Assembly: GCA_902780565.1 (NCBI GenBank)
Contig: CACZGD010000004.1
Span: forward strand, 1-42,148
DNA from: Oscillospiraceae bacterium
GTDB taxonomy: Bacteria; Bacillota; Clostridia; Oscillospirales; Acutalibacteraceae
Reading direction: 5' to 3'
DNA: 42,148 nucleotides
The notes beneath the pieces were generated by a model. It saw only the letters and a list, made by a program, of their open reading frames with translations. It had not been told where the DNA came from and did not search any database. Both the position numbers and the translations under genes were made by a program. Below are positions 25,206-33,267 of the stretch, one piece after another (position 1 is the first letter of the stretch; every line of letters begins with the position of its first letter).

Positions 25206-28200
25206 TTGGAAAAACAAGAAGTTAAGAATCGATTGGCTGAGCTTATAGCAAGATACAATAATACACTGCGCAATGAGAACCGCGATATCATAAGTGAAGA
25301 AACGGTGCGCACGTGGATTAACGAGTTTTTAGGCATTTTTGGATGGGATGTTCAAAACACCAGTCAAATTCTTCAAGAACAAACTCTCAGAGGGATCCAA
25401 AGACAACGTTTACAGGAAATCCATTCCCCACACAGAAGACCAGATTATACGTTTCTTAATGGAACAAATATAAAAAGCTTCCTTGATGCTAAAGCTTTGG
25501 ATGTTGATATATTCACTGATGCTGATGTCGCTTACCAAATACGATCGTATGGTTGGTCAGCGCAATCTCCGTGTGCATTTGTTTCTAACTTTGAACAGTT
25601 CGTTATTTTCGATACACGCTTTATTCCCGATCCCACGCAACCGGCAAATGCAAGCGTTATACAAATCTGCGTTGATAATTATATTGACCAGTTTGAGACA
25701 CTTTATGAGCACTTGTGTCGGGAAAATGTTTGCCGAAATCATTTGAATGAGCTTTATGCAACCACAGCAACAGAAGGACATAATAGAGTTGATAGCCAAT
25801 TCATGAGTATTCTTTCTTCGTTTAGGAAGAATCTTGCCTTAAATTTATATCAGAATAATCCAGAATTAATTTGTTCAGACATTACTCTGAACTATTATAT
25901 CCAAGTAATCTTAGACCGAATTGTATTTATTCGAGTTTGTGAATCAAAAGGAATTGAGGAAGTTGAAAAATTAAAGTCTTTTACTTGCGCTCAAGAGGGG
26001 TTTTGGGATGCTTTTAAAACCAGCTGCTATATGGAATTCTATAATCACTATGATGGAGCTATGTTTGCACATGACGATATCTTTCAGCAACTAATTGTAG
26101 ACAATGCTGTCCTTATTGATTTTATAAATAAATTATATTATCCATATCCCTATCGTTTTGACGTTATCCCTGTAAAAGTACTAGCCAATATTTATGAAGA
26201 GTTTTTGGGGAGACAGCTTGTTATCGAGGACGATAGAATTGTTGAAAAATCAAAAGAGGAGTATATACGCACTAATGGTGCTATTTCAACTCCAGAACAT
26301 ATAGTTGAGATGGTCTGTAAGCAAACAATTAGCTTGGACGATGTTCAATGCGTTGATGGTATTCTGAATATCACTATTCTCGATCCTTGCTGTGGATCAG
26401 GTGTTTTTTTGGTTTCCTGCTTTGAGAGATTGGCAGCCAAGATGCTTTCTATCCTCTCTACGAACGAAGAAGAACGAGAAAACCATGCGGATTATTACTA
26501 TTCTTGCGAAGATGGATTTTTCTTGACTGTTACAGGTCGACGTGCAATTGCAACGCATTGTATCTATGCCATTGATTCTGATGAGGCAGCAATCGAAGTC
26601 ACGAAAATGTCATTAGCGCTTAAAATCGTTGATGGTAATGATCCGCTTGCATGGGAAGGAATAGGAGCCTTTGGAGACAAAGTATTAAAAGAAATTGCAG
26701 ATAATATAAAGCTTGGCAATACCCTTGTGAGTGTTGACAGAGCTTTTTCACCTGATCAAATCCTTTCGATTAAGCCGTTTGATCCTGTTGCTGCGTTCTC
26801 CACCTTGTTTGAAAATGACGGTGGATTCAGTTATGTAATTGGTAATCCTCCATACGTCGAGACAAAATATTACAAGGCTGCATTTCCTGAAATGCACGCC
26901 TACTTAAGTGAAAAATATACGGCATTTGAAGGAAAGGCAGATCTTGCAGTTCTTTTTATCGAGCGTGGATTACAATTGCTTAACAGACATGGAAAGCTGG
27001 GATTTATCATTCAGCGTAGATGGTTTAAGACAGAATACGGAAGCACGGCAAGACGAGTTATAAACAACGGTAAATTCTTGGAAAAACTCATAGATTTCAA
27101 GGCCACAGATATCTTTGCTGGTCGAACTGTATATGCGTCCATCATAGTTTTGAGTAAGGATGAAAATGATACCCTGAAATACTATTTTATGTCGTCTGAT
27201 ATAGCTGAGATTAGACGGAGATTTGAGAATAGCAATGAAAGCGGTAGCTTTGAGGGATGTGTTTTTGAGGAGATTCCTTGTCAGACGGGGCAATCACCTT
27301 GGATGTTTGATAGTTTTGCTTTAACTACAATAAGAGACCGCCTTTCTGATTGTTTTGGTAATTTGAGTAATTACCCTAATCTTTTAATCAAGGATGGAAT
27401 CCAAGCTCTTTGGAAAAAACTATATCATCTGAAATCTGTTCAGATTAACAATGGAGTTGCAACAGGAATAAACGGATTCGGAGAAACTGTTACTGTTGAA
27501 GAAGGAATACTACGGGGCGTCATATATAACAAGCTTTTCTATCCTTTTAAAGATGTCGAAGCTGATGCTTTTTGCCTTTTCCCATATGAAGGTGCTTCAT
27601 CAACAGCAATACCGTTTTCAGAATTGCAGAATAGGTTTCCTCTGGCATATGAGTATTTATCAGCAAATGAAACCCGAATCAAAAACAATGTTGCATGCAG
27701 ATCCGGTGACTTATGGCACACATTTACCAGAGAACACAATCAAAACATGTATTTCGTGGATATAATTATTATTCCAATGACAGCAAGAGATACAATTGCG
27801 ACCTTTGTTTCTGCAAGGGGGCTTTATATGGACAATGCCAATGTTTGGTTCATATCTGTTCCGGAAGCAACCCAGCAAGTAATGAAGGCAATCACCAGTA
27901 TCATTAATTCATGTATTTTCTCAGTTCTTGGAAAAGCTGGAGCTAACCCTCAAACAGGCGGATATTATAAATTCAACAAGCAGTTTTTAGCTCCCATTCC
28001 GTTCCCGTCAAGCAAAATTACAGATGGCAACATATTAACAACTCAGCTGGCAACGCTATATGATGAAATTCGTGATTTACAAGAGCGTTATCTTGGAGCT
28101 CCAAACGTACAAAGGGATTTCATTTCGCAGTCTTTGGAACAAAAATGGCAAGCATTGGATACGTTGTGCTTTGAAGCGTACGAAGTAACGGAAGAAGAAA

Positions 28201-28268
28201 AACGAATCATTCAAAATATCGGTCGCACTGTAAATAGAATAGAACTACTAGATGGAGTAAACGAATGA
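25206..28268 (+). CDS. Type IIG-like restriction-modification protein (Eco57I class)
   Basis: About 1020 residues. The N-terminal part contains RRPDYTF near residue 77 followed by SFLDAKAL near 93, a PD-(D/E)xK-like pair (Pro-Asp and Asp-Ala-Lys) expected for endonuclease activity. The adenine methyltransferase core has motif I DPCCGSGVFL near 393 and motif IV GNPPYVE near 546. The C-terminal 400 residues should hold the target-recognition domain. The start is taken as TTG at 25206, 10-14 nt after GAAGGAGAG; a GTG at 25197 is too close to that site. Codons are very A+T-rich. The stop overlaps the next methyltransferase by 4 bp. It cuts and methylates one recognition sequence by analogy. Confidence 0.87.
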   Translation: MEKQEVKNRLAELIARYNNTLRNENRDIISEETVRTWINEFLGIFGWDVQNTSQILQEQTLRGIQRQRLQEIHSPHRRPDYTFLNGTNIKSFLDAKALDVDIFTDADVAYQIRSYGWSAQSPCAFVSNFEQFVIFDTRFIPDPTQPANASVIQICVDNYIDQFETLYEHLCRENVCRNHLNELYATTATEGHNRVDSQFMSILSSFRKNLALNLYQNNPELICSDITLNYYIQVILDRIVFIRVCESKGIEEVEKLKSFTCAQEGFWDAFKTSCYMEFYNHYDGAMFAHDDIFQQLIVDNAVLIDFINKLYYPYPYRFDVIPVKVLANIYEEFLGRQLVIEDDRIVEKSKEEYIRTNGAISTPEHIVEMVCKQTISLDDVQCVDGILNITILDPCCGSGVFLVSCFERLAAKMLSILSTNEEERENHADYYYSCEDGFFLTVTGRRAIATHCIYAIDSDEAAIEVTKMSLALKIVDGNDPLAWEGIGAFGDKVLKEIADNIKLGNTLVSVDRAFSPDQILSIKPFDPVAAFSTLFENDGGFSYVIGNPPYVETKYYKAAFPEMHAYLSEKYTAFEGKADLAVLFIERGLQLLNRHGKLGFIIQRRWFKTEYGSTARRVINNGKFLEKLIDFKATDIFAGRTVYASIIVLSKDENDTLKYYFMSSDIAEIRRRFENSNESGSFEGCVFEEIPCQTGQSPWMFDSFALTTIRDRLSDCFGNLSNYPNLLIKDGIQALWKKLYHLKSVQINNGVATGINGFGETVTVEEGILRGVIYNKLFYPFKDVEADAFCLFPYEGASSTAIPFSELQNRFPLAYEYLSANETRIKNNVACRSGDLWHTFTREHNQNMYFVDIIIIPMTARDTIATFVSARGLYMDNANVWFISVPEATQQVMKAITSIINSCIFSVLGKAGANPQTGGYYKFNKQFLAPIPFPSSKITDGNILTTQLATLYDEIRDLQERYLGAPNVQRDFISQSLEQKWQALDTLCFEAYEVTEEEKRIIQNIGRTVNRIELLDGVNE

Positions 28269-30112
28269 AAAACAATATGGTTATTCGATCCATAAAAAAG
28301 TTTACCGATGATGCCAATCAATTAAGCGGAGCAGTTGTATATGCTTATGCGAAGATGAATGGTATTAATGGATCGCTTTCAAATGTTCTCAATCAGTATA
28401 ACCCAGAGCTTGACAAAACTCTCTGCGAAGATGTTTTGGAGTATTTCTCTGCCATTTGTGATAGTTTTTCTTTCAAATTTCTCGTTGAGCTTCTAGAAAT
28501 GTTGATTCCTGAGAATGATCGAAAAGAAAAAGGTGTGGTATATACCCCAGAGATGATTAAGAAATATATCATTTCTGAATGTATTGCCCGCGATGTCATT
28601 CCAACAGTAATTGATCCTGCCTGTGGATGCGGATCATTCCTTGTGTCAGTTGCGGAAACAATTTGCTCGACATTCAGTATTTCTTACGGTGATTGTATTG
28701 CAAATTACATTTTTGGAATTGATATAGACTATGAGGCAATCAAAAAAGCAAGACTTCTGCTTTCCCTTTTGGCAGTAATGAAAGGTGAACCTATTCCGCA
28801 TCGCTTCAACCTTTTACAAGCAGATATGTTAGATCCAACATCCTTATCAACAATTAAGAGCACTTGGCAAAATGGATTTGACTGTGTAATAGGAAATCCT
28901 CCTTATGTGAGAGCGAGGAACATTGGTGAGGAAGAAAAACAGTTCTTGTCATGCTGGGAAACTTCTTCTATTGGTAATGTTGATTTATACATGCCTTTCT
29001 TTGAAGTAGGATTAAGACTACTTAAAGATAAAGGAAAATTGGGATATATTACTGCAAACGGATATCTCCAAGGAGTAAATGGTAGAAGTCTTCGCAAATA
29101 CCTTCTTTTGCAAGGATTTTCAATTAAAATTGTAGATTTTAGAGAAGCACAATTGTTTAAAAATGTTACTAGTTATACTTGTGTGACTATTATTGACAAG
29201 TCGAACGAAGATAAGTATATTGCTTATACCCGTATCAATGAAGAAAACACACTAATAAACCATTCTTTATCAAAATACGACTTTGGTTTGTTTGAAGATG
29301 GCGCTCCATGGCGGCTCTACAATAATAAGATTGACAATGTGATTTGTCGGTTTGAAAAAGAAGGAACGCCTCTCTCTCACTGGAAAATACGTAATGGGCT
29401 TGCAACCCTAAAAAACGAGTTATTCTTTTTCTTCCCTGACAAAGAAGATGGAGTATACTATTATCGTACCTACAATGGGAACTCTTATATTATTGAAAAA
29501 GCAATTTGTATTCCTATTGTAAAACCAAACACCATCAAGAATGAGAAAGAACTAAGTGAAAACACAGAAGTCGCTATTTTCCCGTATAAAAGAAAGAACC
29601 AGAGTTTTGCCATTATTGAGGAAAATGAATTAAAAACTACATATCCCCAAGCATACCAGTTTTTATTTGAATACAAAACTGTTTTAGCCGCTCGCGATAA
29701 AGGTCACGGTGATTATCCCGCATGGTATGCCTATGGTCGCACGCAGGGTATGAACAATTTCGGGAAGAAGATACTTATCCCATATATCGCTGGAGTGCCA
29801 ACTGCAGTTCTAGCCCTAGATGAAGAATTGCTGTATTATTGCGGGTATGCTCTGTTTTCAGAAAGTGAAGAAGAGTTGCGTATAATTAAGGCTTTTTTAG
29901 AGTCAGATGCATTCTGGTATTATATTTTTCATACTAGTAAACCTTACTCCAAGGGATATATGTCTCTGGCCAAGAACTATATCGTTCGTTTTTCAATTCC
30001 TGAATTGACTGTCGCAGAAAAGAATTATATTCTATCTAGTCCTCAGCACGATGATCTTAATATGTTTATCTGGGAAAAATATGGTATCTATGATCCCCAT
30101 GATCTCCCATAA
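28265..30112 (+). CDS. Eco57I-class N6-adenine DNA methyltransferase
   Basis: 615 residues. Motif I DPACGCGSFL near residue 117, a FGIDIDYEAIKKARL acidic strand near 150, motif IV GNPPYVR near 210, then a recognition region to the end (YSKGYMSLAKNYIVRFSIPEL near the C-terminus). No nuclease motif seen. It is translated from an ATGA overlap with the previous gene, so the two act together: possibly one restriction-modification protein plus a methyltransferase modifying the other strand, or two subunits of one enzyme. A+T-rich codons like its partner. Confidence 0.88.
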   Translation: MKNNMVIRSIKKFTDDANQLSGAVVYAYAKMNGINGSLSNVLNQYNPELDKTLCEDVLEYFSAICDSFSFKFLVELLEMLIPENDRKEKGVVYTPEMIKKYIISECIARDVIPTVIDPACGCGSFLVSVAETICSTFSISYGDCIANYIFGIDIDYEAIKKARLLLSLLAVMKGEPIPHRFNLLQADMLDPTSLSTIKSTWQNGFDCVIGNPPYVRARNIGEEEKQFLSCWETSSIGNVDLYMPFFEVGLRLLKDKGKLGYITANGYLQGVNGRSLRKYLLLQGFSIKIVDFREAQLFKNVTSYTCVTIIDKSNEDKYIAYTRINEENTLINHSLSKYDFGLFEDGAPWRLYNNKIDNVICRFEKEGTPLSHWKIRNGLATLKNELFFFFPDKEDGVYYYRTYNGNSYIIEKAICIPIVKPNTIKNEKELSENTEVAIFPYKRKNQSFAIIEENELKTTYPQAYQFLFEYKTVLAARDKGHGDYPAWYAYGRTQGMNNFGKKILIPYIAGVPTAVLALDEELLYYCGYALFSESEEELRIIKAFLESDAFWYYIFHTSKPYSKGYMSLAKNYIVRFSIPELTVAEKNYILSSPQHDDLNMFIWEKYGIYDPHDLP

Positions 30113-30144
30113 AAAACAATCAATTTTTTCAAGAGATAATCAAA

Positions 30145-30291
30145 TGGATAAAAACTACGTCATTATACATACTCACAAACCCGTCATTCTCCGAATACAC
30201 GAAAATCTGGTATGTGGATAAAATCGACAATCGGCTGCAGCAGCTAAAGCGAAGTGAGAGTATTCCTTTTAGTATTTTGCATCTAAGATAA
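30145..30291 (+). pseudogene. Truncated second copy of the GIY-YIG/T5orf172 gene
   Basis: The frame reads YILTNPSFSEYTKIWYVDKIDNRLQQLKRSESIPFS and then stops. It parallels the start of the gene at 31128 (YILTNPSFPEYVKIGYADDIDKRLQQLNRSECIPF). The copy has no start codon, the second-motif Gly is changed to Trp and everything after about 45 codons is gone. It ends just before the ribosome site of the two-TM gene. Confidence 0.85.
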
Positions 30292-30307
30292 TAAGGAGGG
30301 GGCCTTT

Positions 30308-31135
30308 TTGAGCTGGATCAAAAAAAAGAAAACCATAAAAGCAACGGAAGTAAAAACAATAACGCCAAACAACATGCTATACATTATATTGTTGCTTGTG
30401 GCCGTTGCACTAACCGGCATTTCACTATCGATTAGAAAGCTCGAAGCAGTATTTACTATTTGGACAAGTATTACTTGTGGAGGTATTGCTTCCATTCTTG
30501 TCGCATGGTTAATCGATGCGGCAAACTGCAGAAAGGCAAATAAGAAAACTTTTGAAAATCGTGAAGCTCTTTTTGCTAATCTCTATCACACCTTTGATAG
30601 TGGACTTCAACTTTTTATTCTTGAATGTGCAAAAAACAATCACTGTACGGATTCAAAAAAATGGTTTGAATGGATAGATGATGCAAATAAACAAGTGATT
30701 AACGATCCGGCTTTAATCCCAGCTTTTATCAAAAGTCTTATGATTTTCTTCGATGATATGTCTGAACAAGTTTTTGCAGTAAAAAGCCAAGAAGCTACAC
30801 TGCTGGAATCTGGGATTATTTGTCAGGAAGATATTCAGGCATTATCTACGATTCTGAGTTTTTGTGATACTTCGAGGGCAACCTTTCGGTCAAAAGATAG
30901 TGATTATAAATGTTTTCAGCAATTTATAACAAATTGTAGCATTATTCGAAAAATTATCGATTTTGCTCCTTCGTTACGATCGATAAATAACATGATGATT
31001 GACCCTATGCTGTATCGTATGTATTTAGAATCAGAAGAAAAAACCATATTTGAAGAAAATCAAGACAATCCCGTTTCGGAGCAAAAACAGACGGGGCACG
31101 AGACATTAATAGTAAAGGATAAAGACAATGACTAA
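30308..31135 (+). CDS. Two-TM protein of unknown function in the defence island
   Basis: 275 residues from a TTG start 6-8 nt after AAGGAGGGGG. Two hydrophobic helices lie near residues 23-41 and 50-69 (MLYIILLLVAVALTGISL and IWTSITCGGIASILVAWLI), so the remaining 200 residues should be cytoplasmic. They are helical, with Cys, Trp and Phe scattered, and end in an acidic tail. No enzyme motif seen. It sits between a truncated and an interrupted copy of a GIY-YIG gene and overlaps the latter by 8 bp. Membrane proteins of this shape serve as effectors in several anti-phage systems, but that is only context. Confidence 0.75.
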   Translation: MSWIKKKKTIKATEVKTITPNNMLYIILLLVAVALTGISLSIRKLEAVFTIWTSITCGGIASILVAWLIDAANCRKANKKTFENREALFANLYHTFDSGLQLFILECAKNNHCTDSKKWFEWIDDANKQVINDPALIPAFIKSLMIFFDDMSEQVFAVKSQEATLLESGIICQEDIQALSTILSFCDTSRATFRSKDSDYKCFQQFITNCSIIRKIIDFAPSLRSINNMMIDPMLYRMYLESEEKTIFEENQDNPVSEQKQTGHETLIVKDKDND

Positions 31136-31793
31136 AACAGGTGTAATCTACATACTGACTAACCCGTCCTTCCCCGAATACGTAAAAATCGGGTATGCGG
31201 ACGATATTGACAAACGACTGCAGCAGCTGAACCGGAGCGAATGCATTCCCTTTGCGTTTCGCGTCTATGCGACGTATGAGGTCAATTCTCGACTTTCCGA
31301 TCTGAAGATCCACAGCATCATTGACAAGCTAAATCCAAACCTGCGCTCCATTGAGAATTTCAACGGAAAGCAGCGCGTTCGTGAGTTTTACGCCATGTCG
31401 CCGGAGGACGCCTATTCCATTCTGGAAGCCATTGCGGAAATCCACGGCTGCGCGGACAAGCTGAAGCTGATCGCTATGGACGAAGCGCAGAAGCAGGCGG
31501 AGGAAACCGCGCAGGAGATCGACGCCGAGCACAAGGAGCGCCAGTCGCCGTTCAGGTTTTCCATGTGTAACATCCAACCCGGAGAAGAGATCGAATACTG
31601 CGACAACCCGGGAATCAGATGCACAGTCATTGATGACAAAACCGTTAGCTATTAGGGACAGAACTATTCTCTTTCCGCCCTGGCGCAGCTCCTTACCGGC
31701 AGTAAATACTCCCTTGCCGGTCCCCGCTATTTTAAATACAAGGGCGAATGGCTGAACACCATCCGCCACAGCAAAGACAAACCGATGGAGTGA
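31128..31793 (+). pseudogene. GIY-YIG/T5orf172-type nuclease-domain gene with an in-frame TAG
   Basis: The first 175 codons read TGVIYILTNPSFPEYVKIGYADDIDKRLQQLN (the GVIYILTNPS and VKIGYAD pieces are the T5orf172 version of GIY-YIG), then a helical region. After DDKTVSY comes TAG (31653-31655). The frame then continues GQNYSLSALAQLLTGSKYSLAGPRYFKYKGEWL and ends with TGA at 31793; that tail is the DUF4357-like domain normally attached to such proteins. Full length would be 221 residues. The amber codon probably inactivates it, although a 175-residue product keeping the nuclease domain is possible. Its G+C content is higher than the genes on both sides. Confidence 0.82.
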
Positions 31794-31806
31794 TCAGCGG
31801 AGCGCT

Positions 31807-31860
31807 TAAACAGGACTCAAAAACGATTAAACAGGACTCTGAATTTGCTAAACAGGACTC
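31807..31860. repeat. Three 12-bp repeats at exactly 21-bp spacing
   Basis: TAAACAGGACTC at 31807-31818, 31828-31839 and 31849-31860. The 21-bp period equals two helical turns. A 60-residue frame crosses them (KQDS every seven residues), but it has no good ribosome site and overlaps the previous gene, so iterons are the simpler reading. Confidence 0.6.
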
Positions 31861-32352
31861 TGACCTACTAACAAGTGCGGGATTTTTACGATTGATCAAC
31901 AATCATTATTCTGATACTTATAAACCGTTTTGGATATAATACCTCTTTTGGAAGAATGGACATTGCAAGAGAGTTGGATATCATCCAATCCATTGCATTT
32001 GAGCTTCAAAATAACCGTTGAAGATCGGAGCAATCGTAACTGTGACAGGTTCAGAAAAGTGTAAGTACAAGTTTTACCAAGATTTTTTTGGTGGCAAAAA
32101 GTATAGCGGGTATACAGTCTGTGGAGTCTATAAAAAGTACGTTCGTGAGGTGTCTGATAGATGCAAAGATATGCATTGGCAGCATCATGGTGCACATTGA
32201 CTTATAAGCCACAACAAAAGAGTGGTTAATTAATAAACTGCAAATGTATATTCAACTTACGGTTTTATGCTTGTAGAAAACTGTACTTGCAGTTGAAATA
32301 AACACAAAAATGTCAATTATTATTCGAAGTTGCAAGTGTTGGAGACATATTT
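31861..32352. other. Gene-poor gap between the GIY-YIG gene and hamA
   Basis: No recognised gene. Two small plus-strand frames overlap by TTGA: 31956-32021 (21 codons, MDIARELDIIQSIAFELQNNR) and 32018-32200 (60 codons from TTG, MKIGAIVTVTGSEKCKYKFYQDFF onward, Cys- and Lys-rich). Neither has a clear ribosome site or a family I know, so they may be remnants. The last 150 bp are A+T-rich and probably carry the hamA promoter, which I could not place. Confidence 0.4.
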
Positions 32353-33267
32353 ATGATTACTCAAGATACCTTTGATAAGTTCACAGTGTTTCGTGATACT
32401 GAGGCATATCAGTTTATATTCATTACAATTGACGCAGATTCATTTTATGAAGATTTTTCAAAATATATCCTTGACTTTCAAATGATAAAAAAACACGCAA
32501 ATATTAACTTGGGAATTGGTGAAGAATTATCGCTTCAAGACTATAATAACATATATGAACGACTACTCAGTTTTATTGATTTTGAGCGGATATACGACAT
32601 AGCATCATTGGATCCAGCAATCATTGAAATATTGGACAATGAGCTAATTAAAGACTCTGATTTAAGAAAAGACAAATGGGGAAGAATCGGTGAGTATGTA
32701 TTTAATATTATTCTGGATTCGTATTTTAATTTAGATTGCATAATTAGAAAGTTTACGCTAAACACCTCAAGAAACATGTCAGTCTATGGTATTGATACGG
32801 TTCATTGTTCTTTGAAAGATAAAGTGCTTTATTTCGGAGAATCAAAAATGGTTGACACAATCGACAATGGAATATCTTTAATAAAAAAATCACTTGTGTC
32901 ATATGAAGCACAAATTTCCAAAGAGTATTATACTATAAAAAACAATAGTTTCTCTAGAAGTACAGCTTTTTTAGACGTTTTTGGTGATGATCTGAATCAT
33001 TGCTTAAATTTCACGTCGTTAATTGAACGCACGGGGATTAATAGAATTGGCATACCAATATTTATATCCCATGGTGGAAAATACAATACTGAAGAAGTTT
33101 TTGCGAAAATGAAGACCATAGAACAGGTAAAACTTTTTGGATTGGATACTATATACTATCTGATATCTGTTCCTGTACTCAGTAAAGATAATTTAAGAAA
33201 CGCATTCGTTGCTGAAATAAGAGAAAAGATTAGGGAGTGCGAGCAATGTATAACGAAAAAAGATTAA
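32353..33267 (+). CDS. hamA: Hachiman anti-phage system nuclease subunit HamA (DUF1837)
   Basis: 304 residues. It has the DUF1837 layout: N-terminal mixed region, then RKDKWGRIGEYVFNIILDSYF near residue 107, then YGIDTVHC near 140 with VLYFGESKM near 155, the D-(x)n-ExK nuclease signature, and a helical end. In studied Hachiman systems HamA is a DNase held inactive by HamB and released when the helicase loads on damaged or phage DNA. The ATG follows TTGGAGACAT. It overlaps hamB by 22 bp. Strong A+T bias marks it as recent cargo. AbpA of E. coli belongs to the same family. Confidence 0.88.
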   Translation: MITQDTFDKFTVFRDTEAYQFIFITIDADSFYEDFSKYILDFQMIKKHANINLGIGEELSLQDYNNIYERLLSFIDFERIYDIASLDPAIIEILDNELIKDSDLRKDKWGRIGEYVFNIILDSYFNLDCIIRKFTLNTSRNMSVYGIDTVHCSLKDKVLYFGESKMVDTIDNGISLIKKSLVSYEAQISKEYYTIKNNSFSRSTAFLDVFGDDLNHCLNFTSLIERTGINRIGIPIFISHGGKYNTEEVFAKMKTIEQVKLFGLDTIYYLISVPVLSKDNLRNAFVAEIREKIRECEQCITKKD

